From Marinagarivorans algicola (GTDB taxonomy: Bacteria; Pseudomonadota; Gammaproteobacteria; Pseudomonadales; Cellvibrionaceae): 64,000 nt of DNA. This document shows, in pieces, positions 26,975 through 35,335 of this stretch. Under the pieces are notes generated by a model. It made no database searches. It saw nothing but the letters and a program-made list of their open reading frames with translations, and was not told the origin of the DNA. Made by a program: the position numbers and the translations under genes. The stretch lies in assembly GCF_001292705.1 (NCBI RefSeq), contig NZ_LGAK01000030.1, forward strand, positions 1-64,000, in the 5' to 3' direction. The number at the start of each line of letters is the position of its first letter. The stretch's first letter is position 1.

Positions 26975-28483
26975 TTATGCGTTTTGAATACCGACCATGG
27001 CGTCATCATCGTTACTGTCACCGGTCTGTGCACTATCGTTGCGGGCTTCATCTAAGCGTAACAAATAAGCTTCATCAACGTCACCGGTGACATACTTACC
27101 ATCAAAGACGGCACAATCAAACTTCGGCACATCAGGGTTACCCTCACCAGAGGCCGCAATTAAATCTTCAAGGTTTTGATAGATTAACCAATCGGCACCA
27201 ATTTCTTGGCATACTTCATTATCCGTGCGGCCATGAGCAATTAACTCATTAACCGAAGGCATATCAATACCGTAAACATTAGGGTATTTCACGGCAGGCG
27301 CAGCAGAGGCAAAATACACTTTGGCAGCACCAGCATCACGCGCCATCTGGATAATTTGCTGGCACGTGGTGCCGCGCACAATCGAATCATCAACCAAGAG
27401 TACATTTTTGCCACGGAACTCTAAATCAATCGGGTTAAGCTTTTGACGCACAGACTTTTTACGCAACTTTTGACCCGGCATAATAAACGTACGGCCAATA
27501 TAACGGTTTTTCACTAATCCTTCGCGAAACTTAACACCCAAGGTATGCGCTAAAGCTTGCCCAGCAACCCGACTAGAGTCAGGAATGGGAATCACCACGT
27601 CAATATCATGATCTGGGCGCTGGCTTAATATTTTAGCTGCAAGACGCTCACCTTGACGCAATCGCGCCTTATAAACGGATACGCCGTCCATAATTGAGTC
27701 GGGTCGAGCAAAATAAACGTGCTCAAAAATGCATGGTGTCAACTGGGTGTTTTCGGCACACTGCTGCTTATGAAGCTCGCCATCTGTTGTGATATAAATA
27801 GCTTCACCAGGTTGCACATCGCCAATTAATTTAAAGCCTAAGACATCAAGCGCAACACTTTCTGAAGCAATCATGTATTCCTGACCTTTGGCAGAATCAC
27901 GCACCCCGTATACCAAAGGCCGGATACCGTGCGGGTCACGAAACGCTAGCACGCCGTAATTCGACAGCAATGCAACAACAGCGTAACCGCCACGCGCGCG
28001 GTTATTAACACCAGCAACGGCTTTAAATATATCTTCTGGGGTGGGACGTAATTTGCCTTGCTCTTGAATTTCGTGTGCGAGTACATTCAGTAGCACTTCA
28101 GAGTCAGAGTCGGTGTTAATATGACGCAAATCAGATAAAAAGAGATCTTTGCGCAATTGCTCGGTATTCGTAAGGTTGCCGTTATGCGCTAGCGCAATTC
28201 CGTAGGGCGAATTGACATAAAACGGCTGAGCTAACGCTGGGCCAGTGCTGCCTGCCGTTGGGTAACGCACATGACCGATCCCCATATTACCTTCTAGACG
28301 GCGCATATGACGAGTACGAAAAACATCTTTAACTAAACCAACAGCCTTTTGCTGAGCAAGTTTACCATTATGACACGTCATAATGCCTGCAGCATCCTGG
28401 CCACGATGCTGCAACATGGTTAGCGCATCGTATAGCGCTACGTTCACATTGCTTTTACCCACAATCCCAGCGATGCCACACAT
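26975..28483 (-). CDS. purF: Amidophosphoribosyltransferase PurF
   Basis: The protein begins MCGIAGIVG, so Cys2 becomes the N-terminal nucleophile of the glutaminase domain after Met removal. The PRPP-binding motif [13 protein letters not shown] lies near residue 365 of the phosphoribosyltransferase domain. Length is 502 residues (family about 505). It makes phosphoribosylamine, the first committed step of purine synthesis. It follows cvpA on the same strand with 104 bases between them, the universal cvpA-purF order. The start is fixed by the Cys2 requirement. Confidence 0.97.
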   Translation of the reverse strand: MCGIAGIVGKSNVNVALYDALTMLQHRGQDAAGIMTCHNGKLAQQKAVGLVKDVFRTRHMRRLEGNMGIGHVRYPTAGSTGPALAQPFYVNSPYGIALAHNGNLTNTEQLRKDLFLSDLRHINTDSDSEVLLNVLAHEIQEQGKLRPTPEDIFKAVAGVNNRARGGYAVVALLSNYGVLAFRDPHGIRPLVYGVRDSAKGQEYMIASESVALDVLGFKLIGDVQPGEAIYITTDGELHKQQCAENTQLTPCIFEHVYFARPDSIMDGVSVYKARLRQGERLAAKILSQRPDHDIDVVIPIPDSSRVAGQALAHTLGVKFREGLVKNRYIGRTFIMPGQKLRKKSVRQKLNPIDLEFRGKNVLLVDDSIVRGTTCQQIIQMARDAGAAKVYFASAAPAVKYPNVYGIDMPSVNELIAHGRTDNEVCQEIGADWLIYQNLEDLIAASGEGNPDVPKFDCAVFDGKYVTGDVDEAYLLRLDEARNDSAQTGDSNDDDAMVGIQNA

Positions 28484-28587
28484 AATTTTACCTCAAAGTT
28501 ACTCAAGCTTGCTTTAGTCAACCGCGCCAAAATGCGCTGCCACTAAAAATTGATTATTTAAAAGGCCTATTAACACGCCTTTAACGT

Positions 28588-29124
28588 TTATACATACTTT
28601 TTAACGAAAGCACCCAATGGCTGAGCACTTGCAAATACATTGGTCGCCGTATCAGCAAAAGCGGAAAACAACTCGCGCGCCCAAGATTCAAACTGTAATA
28701 AATAACCGACCAACAGTGACTGCTGCCACCAAGTGTCTTGATCAACCGGCACAATAGCCGGTAAAAATACAATAATAAGCATAGTGATAATAAAACCACG
28801 CACTACGCCAAAAAGTACACCGAGTAAGCGGTCTGTACCGGAAAGCCCCGTCATTTTAACGAGTGCTCCCACTAAATAATTTGCCATTGCGCCTACAATT
28901 AAAGTGAGGACAAACAATGTAGCAAAAGCCGCCAATTCACGTAGTGATGGCGTTTGAATGACATTAGACAGTAATGTAGCGAGCTGTGGGCTAAACGTTT
29001 TGGCAATAACAACAGCCGCAACCCAAACGACCAAAGAAAAAGCTTCCTTCACAAAACCGCGAATCAGCCCAATGCCCGAAGACACAGCTAAAATAGCAAT
29101 AATTGCCCAATCGGCCCAATTCAT
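28588..29124 (-). CDS. cvpA: Colicin V production protein CvpA family
   Basis: Four hydrophobic helices are visible: about 5-25, 28-50 (LVVWVAAVVIAKTF), 67-85 (FATLFVLTLIVGAMANYLVG) and 100-125 (LLGVLFGVVRGFIITMLIIVFLPAIV). GLIRGFVKEAF and GTDRLLGVLFGVVRGF are family signatures. It is a 178-residue inner-membrane protein. Its role is unclear beyond a link to colicin V export and envelope stress. It is just upstream of purF, as in most gammaproteobacteria. Confidence 0.92.
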   Translation of the reverse strand: MNWADWAIIAILAVSSGIGLIRGFVKEAFSLVVWVAAVVIAKTFSPQLATLLSNVIQTPSLRELAAFATLFVLTLIVGAMANYLVGALVKMTGLSGTDRLLGVLFGVVRGFIITMLIIVFLPAIVPVDQDTWWQQSLLVGYLLQFESWARELFSAFADTATNVFASAQPLGAFVKKYV

Positions 29125-29447
29125 AATGCACTGTTCACGCTAAGAGATTCACGAAAGAAGTAGCTCGAAAGATTAAGAGGCGCGATTCTACCAGACCAAA
29201 GCCCAAGCGCAAACGAATGAAGGATAAGTTCTCATATTTTTGGTGCAGCGCGGCAGTAAACCAAAAATTTCACAGCCTGTATTAAGCACACAAGTCACTC
29301 AAAAAAGACACACCCCATAAAAGACCGCATAGATAGCGCGCCCCCTAACAACATAATATTCGTCAAGGCTATGTGTACTCTGCCTAAGTCTCATTGAGAT
29401 CGTCCAGCTATCTATCACTGTGATGATGTCAGTCTCGGCCCGCCTTA
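29125..29447. other. Intergenic region upstream of cvpA-purF
   Basis: This 323-base region should hold the cvpA-purF promoter. Near 29234-29262 a weak stem is formed by TTTTTGGT and ACCAAAAA. A sequence at 29207-29222 resembles half of a purine-repressor box but is not convincing. No gene is seen. Confidence 0.5.
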
Positions 29448-30599
29448 TCAGACAGCACCAAATAGCTGCACATTGTTACGCCCTGCCTCTTTTGCCAAAT
29501 ACACCCCTTGATCAGCCTGATCGATCAACTGTGTGGCAGGGCTTGCAACGCGCGGCACCATAGCGCTTACACCTATACTTGCTGTTATTTTTATACAGCG
29601 CTCATCAAAACAAAAATCTTTTAGCTCAAATTGCTTGCGAATGGACTCAGCTATTCGCTTAGCCATATCAGGTGTAGTGCGCGGTAAAAGCACAGCAAAT
29701 TCCTCACCACCATAGCGCGCGACAATATCGTTACCCGACTGCACTGCACCATTAATAATAGCAGCTGCTTGCATTAAACATTCATCGCCGGCCATGTGAC
29801 CGTAGGTGTCATTAATTTTTTTAAAAAAGTCAATATCGATAAAAAGTAGCGCCAACCACGTGCCCTCTTCGGCACCCTGCTGCCATTCACGCATCAGCGC
29901 CTCGTCAAAATAGCGCCGATTAAAAACCTTTGTGAGCCCATCAGTCCTGTTTTGCCGCTGCAGCTCTGTATGCTCTTGCTCAAAGCTACTGTCTTTTGTA
30001 AAACCACTGCTGTATTCAAAATGAAAGCGCTGCAAAATCATTAAACAATAAAACCAATAGACTAAAACCGCTAACCCCAAACTAATGTGCTCTTTACTAG
30101 TAAAACAAGCAAATACAGCAGGCAAAAGCAATACCGATACATGGCTTTGCGCCACCCAGCGACTCGGGGCACAGTGACTCAACCCAGCACCGGCTAAGCC
30201 TGCTGTTGCGAGTGTCATCGGTAAAAAAATAACATCGAAGGTTTGCTCAAAAAAGCACGCCGTAAAAAGGGCGCTCCAAATCGCGGCATTGGCAAACATT
30301 AAGGTGTAAAAAAAGAATCGCCAAGTCATAGCCGACATGTCGTAAAGCCTAGCTTGCACAGCGGCAAATCCAAGCTGAGCAATAGAGATAACGCAAAAAC
30401 CTATCATCGCCATGCGAGTAATATAAGGCGCCAGTTCATAAAAGCCAGATAGCCATGCAATACCAGCCCACAAAACAGCAAATGCAGGCAGCATCGACAA
30501 AGAGCGGCGATAAATATCTGAATCGGTTCGTCGCGCTATATTAATGGGCGTAACGCCTGCAGCACCTACAGGTGCAACAGGGCTCTGGGCCTTCACCAT
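29448..30599 (-). CDS. Membrane diguanylate cyclase
   Basis: Six hydrophobic helices fill the N-terminal half (about 35-200) with little periplasmic material, a MASE-like arrangement. A linker with EQEHTELQRQNRTDGLTKVFNRRYF begins the GGDEF domain, and RYGGEEFAVLLP is an intact active site. The residues before it, SGNDIVARY, lack the RxxD inhibitory site seen in the other diguanylate cyclase of this window, so this enzyme is probably not product-inhibited at that position. It makes cyclic-di-GMP, and the stimulus sensed by the helices is unknown. It converges on nothing and lies upstream of cvpA on the same strand. Confidence 0.88.
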   Translation of the reverse strand: MVKAQSPVAPVGAAGVTPINIARRTDSDIYRRSLSMLPAFAVLWAGIAWLSGFYELAPYITRMAMIGFCVISIAQLGFAAVQARLYDMSAMTWRFFFYTLMFANAAIWSALFTACFFEQTFDVIFLPMTLATAGLAGAGLSHCAPSRWVAQSHVSVLLLPAVFACFTSKEHISLGLAVLVYWFYCLMILQRFHFEYSSGFTKDSSFEQEHTELQRQNRTDGLTKVFNRRYFDEALMREWQQGAEEGTWLALLFIDIDFFKKINDTYGHMAGDECLMQAAAIINGAVQSGNDIVARYGGEEFAVLLPRTTPDMAKRIAESIRKQFELKDFCFDERCIKITASIGVSAMVPRVASPATQLIDQADQGVYLAKEAGRNNVQLFGAV

Positions 30600-30711
30600 A
30601 TAAATCGCCTAGCTAAATGAGTTGTTAGCAATAAGTATTAAAAGATCTTACTGCGTCAATAACCCTTTTAGCTTAGCTCATCAAGAGTGCGTTAAAGCTA
30701 TTAGTTTTCAT

Positions 30712-31317
30712 TTAAACAAATGCCTTTAGATTAAATTCTTCCTTTATTTCCATTAAAATACGACCTTTGTAATAAAGATGATACACGCGCCAAACGCTGG
30801 TCGGTGGTGCTGGAGCTTTGGGCTGCTGCCCCAACGATACAATGCGCCGGTATGTCTCCAACCCCAGCATGCGAATAATTTCACCAATACCGAGCTCACC
30901 CGCCAACAGCCCTTGGCGCACAGCATTGGGCAAAATAGAAAAGCACACAATCGATGACGCCTCAACATAGCGCTTTTGACTATGCCTCCCTTCTAAATAC
31001 ACATCTCTAGACCACAGCTCATCACCGGCCCGCCAAATGCTCTCACTCGTGCAACCCTCAGGATCCTGTATTTTCTCTATTTCTATCTCCGGACCTGACT
31101 CATCTGTACTTTGCAATGTACGCTGGCGCTCTAAGCACTGCTGCTTAAGGCAGCGCACACGAATAGGCTCCCAGAAATACGACTCTAAACTTTTGGTGAC
31201 TGTGCCATCGGTCGCTAAAAGCACTCGAATAATGGCAGGCAACGCCAACCAGTTAAGCCCTATGAGCTCTGGCATATATCCTGACGAGCAAAAGAGCTCA
31301 TTGCTATTCACCTTCAT
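30712..31317 (-). CDS. UbiC-like chorismate-lyase-fold protein (DUF98-type)
   Basis: The 201-residue protein has LLATDGTVTKSLESYFWEPIRV, then SRDVYLEGRHS, YVEASSIVCFSILP and LGIGEIIRMLGLETYRRI. These match in order the pattern R-x-V-x-L, A-S, LP and PLG/IG-E-x-R seen in chorismate pyruvate-lyase-type proteins. The Arg of the first box and the Glu of the second stand near where the active site would be. I prefer the ATG at 31317, where GAG precedes at suitable spacing, over the GTG six bases upstream. It could make 4-hydroxybenzoate for ubiquinone, but ubiA is not adjacent, and this fold also has non-lyase members. It is 13 bases past a GDT1-like gene. Confidence 0.6.
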   Translation of the reverse strand: MKVNSNELFCSSGYMPELIGLNWLALPAIIRVLLATDGTVTKSLESYFWEPIRVRCLKQQCLERQRTLQSTDESGPEIEIEKIQDPEGCTSESIWRAGDELWSRDVYLEGRHSQKRYVEASSIVCFSILPNAVRQGLLAGELGIGEIIRMLGLETYRRIVSLGQQPKAPAPPTSVWRVYHLYYKGRILMEIKEEFNLKAFV

Positions 31318-31330
31318 AAACACTCAGCTT

Positions 31331-31612
31331 TCATAAGGACATCGCTTTATGCAGTGTCAGCGCACCAATGGCAATAAAGGCAATACCGGCAGCCATAGTC
31401 ATCCATTTAGGGTTAAGCCAGCTGGCCAGTAACTGCCCAGCAATCACACCAATCCCCGCTGCCAGCACCAACCCTAAACTAGCGCCAACAAAAACCAACC
31501 AAGGATTCACGTCTTTACCTGCAGCAAAAGCCATCGTTGCAAACTGCGTTTTATCCCCAAGCTCGGCCAAAAATACAGTCACCACAACCGTAAAAAACAC
31601 TTTTACATCCAC
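31331..31612 (-). CDS. Half-size GDT1/UPF0016 (MneA-type) cation transporter
   Basis: The signature ELGDKTQ is at residues 17-23 of the first helix. Two more helices follow (about 33-58 and 65-88), giving one repeat of a family whose full-length members have two such repeats in about 190 residues. I choose the GTG at 31612: GAGGAAGATCG gives a good ribosome-binding site for it, while the ATG at 31639 has none. Single-repeat forms assemble as dimers. GDT1 proteins export Mn2+ or exchange cations with protons. It precedes the UbiC-like gene with 13 bases between, so they are probably one operon. Confidence 0.85.
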   Translation of the reverse strand: MDVKVFFTVVVTVFLAELGDKTQFATMAFAAGKDVNPWLVFVGASLGLVLAAGIGVIAGQLLASWLNPKWMTMAAGIAFIAIGALTLHKAMSL

Positions 31613-31922
31613 CGATCTTCCTCTACTATTTTTATTCAATGGTCACAATCAAACGCTTCACTCGCAAGGTTTAAGCCAAGACTATGACGCCTATTGTGGG
31701 TATTAAGATTTCGCCCTAACTACAGAATAACTACAGAAATAACTATAGAGATAACTACAACGACACCCAACAATCACAATATTTGATCAACATTTATAAA
31801 TATTGCGCAAAAAATTGAGCAATCACTGTATAGTATTGCTCGTTTTATCCAGCCAGCGCCAGCATAAACTATGCCTGACTTTGGCTGCAGACTCTACCTT
31901 CGTTTATTTGCACTTTTTGCTA

Positions 31923-31926
31923 GAGG
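31923..31926 (+). promoter_or_regulatory. Ribosome-binding site that decides a TTG start
   Basis: GAGG lies eight bases before the in-frame TTG at 31935 of the aminotransferase gene. No such site precedes the upstream in-frame ATG at 31803, and the upstream extension (rich in Cys, Leu and His) does not look like protein of this family. Confidence 0.7.
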
Positions 31927-31934
31927 ATTCTATT

Positions 31935-33212
31935 TTGCAACTTGCCAACGCCTCCCGTGAACAACTCCAACAATGGGAACAAGCACTCAGTACTGAGTAC
32001 ACCGCCATTAAAGCGCAAGGCTTAAACCTCGACCTGACTCGCGGTAAACCCTCTGCCGAGCAACTATCACTTTCTGACGCGCTCGATGGTATTTTGCAGC
32101 ATAACTACATTACCGACTCTGGCGTAGATACCCGTAACTATGGCGGGTTAGAGGGTACGCCTGAAGCACGCATGCTCGGCGAACAATTGCTCAATACGCC
32201 ATTTAATCAAATTATGGCAAGCGGCAACAGCAGCCTAACACTCATGTATCAACTCATGACGAGCGCGTACTTTTTTGGCCTTGATGGCCCAGATAGCGCT
32301 TGGCAAAAAGAAGGTGCGGTCAAATTTTTGTGCCCCGTCCCGGGTTACGATCGTCACTTTTCTATCTGCGAGCAGCTTGGCATTGAGATGATTAACGTTC
32401 CCATGACCAGCAACGGTCCCGATATGGACGCCGTAGAAGCACTCATCAAAGCCGATAGCAGCATTAAAGGTATGTGGTGTGTACCCAAATACTCCAATCC
32501 AACGGGCGTCATTTATAGCAGTGAAACCGTTACGCGCATCGCGGCACTCGGTAAAACAGCTGGCAAAGGGTTTCGTGTATTTTGGGATAATGCCTACGCT
32601 ATTCACGACTTATCGAGTGCGCCCACCCCCCTTGCCAGCATTTGGGAGGCCGCTCAAGCCGCCGGCACTCAAGATAGCATACTGCAGTTTGCATCAACCT
32701 CTAAAATTACGCATGCAGGCGCCGGTGTTGCCTTTTTTGCTGCTAGCAACAACAACCTCAATGGCTTTAAGAAAGTGCTAGGCATACAGACCATTGGGCC
32801 CGATAAAATTAATCAATTGCGCCACAGTAAGTTCTTTGCCGTACCGGGCAGCCTAACCGCGCACATGCAAAAGCATGCCGAAATCATTAAACCACGCTTT
32901 GAGTCTGTACTTAAACATCTAGAAGAAGCTTTTGGCGATAATGACCTAGGGCAATGGGAGTCAGCTGATGGCGGTTACTTTATTTCATTTGATACCCAAG
33001 AGGGCTTAGCACAACACGTTGTTGCACTTGCTGGTGATGCAGGCGTTAAATTAACACCTGCAGGTGCCACCTTCCCGTACGGTAAAGATCCTAAAAATAG
33101 CAATATTCGTATTGCCCCTACCGTCCCCACAGTCGAGCAAGTTGATGCTGCTATGAAGGTGTTTGTAGTATGTGTCAAATTAGCTGCCGTACAAAAAGCA
33201 CTGTCTGCGTAA
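31935..33212 (+). CDS. Class I/II PLP-dependent aminotransferase (Aminotran_MocR / aspartate-aminotransferase type)
   Basis: After removal of the upstream extension the protein has 425 residues, beginning LQLANASREQLQQWEQ, which fits this aminotransferase subfamily (about 425). GKPSAEQL gives the N-terminal substrate segment. ASGNSSLTLMYQL follows, then KYSNPTGVIYS and FWDNAYAIHD with the PLP-interacting residues, and ASTSKITHAGAGVAFF with the Schiff-base Lys. The tail has the substrate-Arg region (SNIRIAPTVP). It is cytosolic. It likely transaminates a dicarboxylic or aromatic amino acid. It ends with a strong terminator. Confidence 0.85.
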   Translation: MQLANASREQLQQWEQALSTEYTAIKAQGLNLDLTRGKPSAEQLSLSDALDGILQHNYITDSGVDTRNYGGLEGTPEARMLGEQLLNTPFNQIMASGNSSLTLMYQLMTSAYFFGLDGPDSAWQKEGAVKFLCPVPGYDRHFSICEQLGIEMINVPMTSNGPDMDAVEALIKADSSIKGMWCVPKYSNPTGVIYSSETVTRIAALGKTAGKGFRVFWDNAYAIHDLSSAPTPLASIWEAAQAAGTQDSILQFASTSKITHAGAGVAFFAASNNNLNGFKKVLGIQTIGPDKINQLRHSKFFAVPGSLTAHMQKHAEIIKPRFESVLKHLEEAFGDNDLGQWESADGGYFISFDTQEGLAQHVVALAGDAGVKLTPAGATFPYGKDPKNSNIRIAPTVPTVEQVDAAMKVFVVCVKLAAVQKALSA

Positions 33213-33225
33213 CACTATAAGCACT

Positions 33226-33263
33226 AAAAGGGGCGCTTTCATTCATCAGAGCGCCCCTTTTTT
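33226..33263 (+). terminator. Rho-independent terminator after the aminotransferase gene
   Basis: AAAAGGGGCGCT (33226-33237) pairs perfectly with AGCGCCCCTTTT (33250-33261), a 12-base stem followed by T. It is 13 bases past the stop codon and also serves the convergent receiver gene. Confidence 0.85.
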
Positions 33264-33319
33264 ATTTTATTGAAAGCCACAAATCGCCATCGCCACTACA
33301 ATTGGCCCGTTATTCTTCT

Positions 33320-33700
33320 CTAAACAGCTTGCGCTATCATTTCCTCTAGCCTGCTTAACAATAGACTTTCGTCAATAGGCTTGGTTACAATGCAGTCAGC
33401 TCCGCTGGCCAAAATCGCATCGCGCTCATTTAAAATAGCATGCGCAGTTAGGGCAATAACAGGCAGGTGCTTTTGCTGCTCGTTTGCACGAATTAACTGA
33501 ATAGCTTGCTTCCCATCCATCCCCGGTAACGATATATCCATAAGTACCAGCTTATAAGGGTTTTTATCCAATAAAGCTAAACCCTCCTCTGCCGTTTGCG
33601 CCGTGGTGACGCAATACCCTGCATCTTCTAGCATCCAAGTGGCCAAATCTGCGTTATCAGCATTGTCTTCAATCATTAATATACACTGAGCATCAACCAT
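33320..33700 (-). CDS. Single-domain response regulator (receiver only)
   Basis: The 126-residue protein is a bare receiver domain: acidic pair E11-D12, phosphoacceptor D55 in LVLMDISLPGMDG, conserved Thr in IALTAHA and Lys107 in IVTKP. No output domain is attached. I choose the ATG at 33700 because AAAGGTG lies at suitable spacing and the protein then opens directly with the first beta strand. It is divergent from the Tat-exported binding protein and its kinase, so the kinase may phosphorylate it. It resembles the DivK or phosphorelay-receiver type. A repeat element lies in the promoter interval. Confidence 0.88.
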   Translation of the reverse strand: MVDAQCILMIEDNADNADLATWMLEDAGYCVTTAQTAEEGLALLDKNPYKLVLMDISLPGMDGKQAIQLIRANEQQKHLPVIALTAHAILNERDAILASGADCIVTKPIDESLLLSRLEEMIAQAV

Positions 33701-33806
33701 AATTGCACCTTTGGCGACAATATTCACCTATTTAGCATAGGCCACAGTATTCGAAGCCACCACTTTAAATACCGACCAACAACCTAATAATTGCCGCCAC
33801 TATTCG

Positions 33807-33857
33807 GCCAAGCTGACAAACACCATCTAATAAGGTGCTGATGGATTGTTTTCTGGG
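33807..33857. repeat. Dispersed repeat element, copy A
   Basis: A 51-base stretch aligns with 50913-50962, about 80% identical over its length and 30 of 34 in the core, where all four differences are transitions. This copy lies in the interval between the receiver gene and the binding-protein gene. It encodes no clear protein. It could be a MITE-like remnant or a regulatory RNA motif. Confidence 0.7.
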
Positions 33858-33988
33858 CATTTAAAGAGTGACTAATTGCCCAGCTACCTGTACTTGCGCT
33901 TAGTAAACCCTCAAAAGATAACCTAAGCTTAATCATTAATGACATGTGATCACACTGATACCATAAAGACTGAGGCAGCACAATTTCT

Positions 33989-35335
33989 ATGGCACCTGCA
34001 AACCCACACTTATCGAAGACCGAATGCGGTACCGTACCCAAGTCACCCGCTTCCCGCCAAGCTCAATGCGCTGCCCACTTCTCACGAAGGCGCTTCATTA
34101 CAGAGCCTGCACGTGCAGGGGCAGCCATTGCCGTTGCTAGCAAGGCGCCTTACGTGTTTGCCCGCAAACCTATCAAGCTGCGCATATTGGGCACCCATGT
34201 CACTCTACAAGAAAAATTGCGTCAACAAGCAATGAAAGACTTAGGCTTTGAGATTATCTTTGAACCCAAAGGCAGTGCCGCAGTATTACAAAAAGCCTCG
34301 ATGTATCCAGAGTCTTTCGATTTATACGAGCAATGGTCCAACAGTATTAACGTTCTATGGAACTCAGGCTCAATTAAAGCGATTCAAAAAGAGCGCATCA
34401 CGCATTGGTCCGAGATCAACCCTTTAAGTAAAACCGGCCGCGTCACCGCACACGCTAAAATGGGAGCAGGTGATGCACCACATAAAATTTTACACATTCA
34501 AAATGATGGTTCACTGGGTACCAAGCCCTCTTCTCAGGTCAGTTTTTTGCCCTATGTGCACAACGTCGACTCCTTTGGCTACAACACCGCTGTTATTTCC
34601 AAAGGCAAAGCCTACAAAACAGAGAGCTGGGGCTGGCTGCTCGATGATCAATATCGCGGTAAAGTTGCCGTTGTCAACGCACCAACCATTGGGTTATTTG
34701 ATATGGCGCTTGCCGCACAAGCCCAAGGACTCATGCAATTTAACGATATTGGCAACATGAGCGAAAACGAGTTAGATGTCTTATTTGCTCTTTTAGATGA
34801 GAAAAAACAGCAGGGGCATTTTAACGGCTTTTGGACATCGGTACCCGAAAGTATTAAATTCATGAAGAGTGGCCGCGTGGTTATTGAGAGTATGTTTTCT
34901 CCTGCTGTCTCATCACTTAACGGGCAGAATATTCCCGTTGCTTACGCGGCTCCCAAAGAAGGGTATCGCGGATGGCACGGTGTGATGTGCTTATCTTCTG
35001 CCACAACCGGATACCAAGAAGATGCTGCCTATGACTACATGAACTGGTGGCTGTCGGGCTGGCCAGGGGCATTTATTGCACGCCAAGGTTATTATATTTC
35101 AAATGCTGAGCGTTCTCGCGAATTACTCTCTCCCGCTGAATGGGACTACTGGTATGCAGGTCAAGCCGCGACCTCAGCACTTAAAGGCCCCGACGGAAAG
35201 GTCTCGGTACAACCCGGCAATACCCGTAGTGGTGGTAGCTATGAAACGCGCTTTAGTAATGTCGCCGTATGGAATAGTGTGATGCCAAGCTATGACTACA
35301 GTTTACAAAAATGGTATGAGTTTATTAGCTTGTGA
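33989..35335 (+). CDS. Tat-exported extracellular solute-binding protein (spermidine/putrescine-type)
   Basis: The 448-residue protein has a twin-arginine motif, SRRRFI, near residues 32-37, then a mildly hydrophobic stretch ending KAPYVFA, so it is exported folded. LRILGTHVTLQEKLRQQA and PESFDLYEQWSNSI belong to the PotD/PotF-like (SBP type 8) family. FLPYVHNVDSFGYNT and EGYRGWHG are also conserved. It would bind a polyamine-like or other small organic ligand in the periplasm. No ABC permease or ATPase is nearby. Its stop overlaps the start of a membrane histidine kinase by four bases (ATGA), so the two are translationally coupled, and a sensory role for the pair is the best guess. Confidence 0.85.
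   Translation: MAPANPHLSKTECGTVPKSPASRQAQCAAHFSRRRFITEPARAGAAIAVASKAPYVFARKPIKLRILGTHVTLQEKLRQQAMKDLGFEIIFEPKGSAAVLQKASMYPESFDLYEQWSNSINVLWNSGSIKAIQKERITHWSEINPLSKTGRVTAHAKMGAGDAPHKILHIQNDGSLGTKPSSQVSFLPYVHNVDSFGYNTAVISKGKAYKTESWGWLLDDQYRGKVAVVNAPTIGLFDMALAAQAQGLMQFNDIGNMSENELDVLFALLDEKKQQGHFNGFWTSVPESIKFMKSGRVVIESMFSPAVSSLNGQNIPVAYAAPKEGYRGWHGVMCLSSATTGYQEDAAYDYMNWWLSGWPGAFIARQGYYISNAERSRELLSPAEWDYWYAGQAATSALKGPDGKVSVQPGNTRSGGSYETRFSNVAVWNSVMPSYDYSLQKWYEFISL

Noticed and set aside
29207-29222. Possible PurR-like box upstream of cvpA-purF
   Set aside because: Only about 10 of 16 bases match the consensus, mainly in one half site, and the presence of PurR in this organism is unknown.
33784-34041. 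Minus-strand frame upstream of the receiver gene covering the repeat copy
   Set aside because: It overlaps the start of the Tat-exported binding protein and has no ribosome-binding site. Its end, like a frame at 50928-51131, only reads through the shared repeat.
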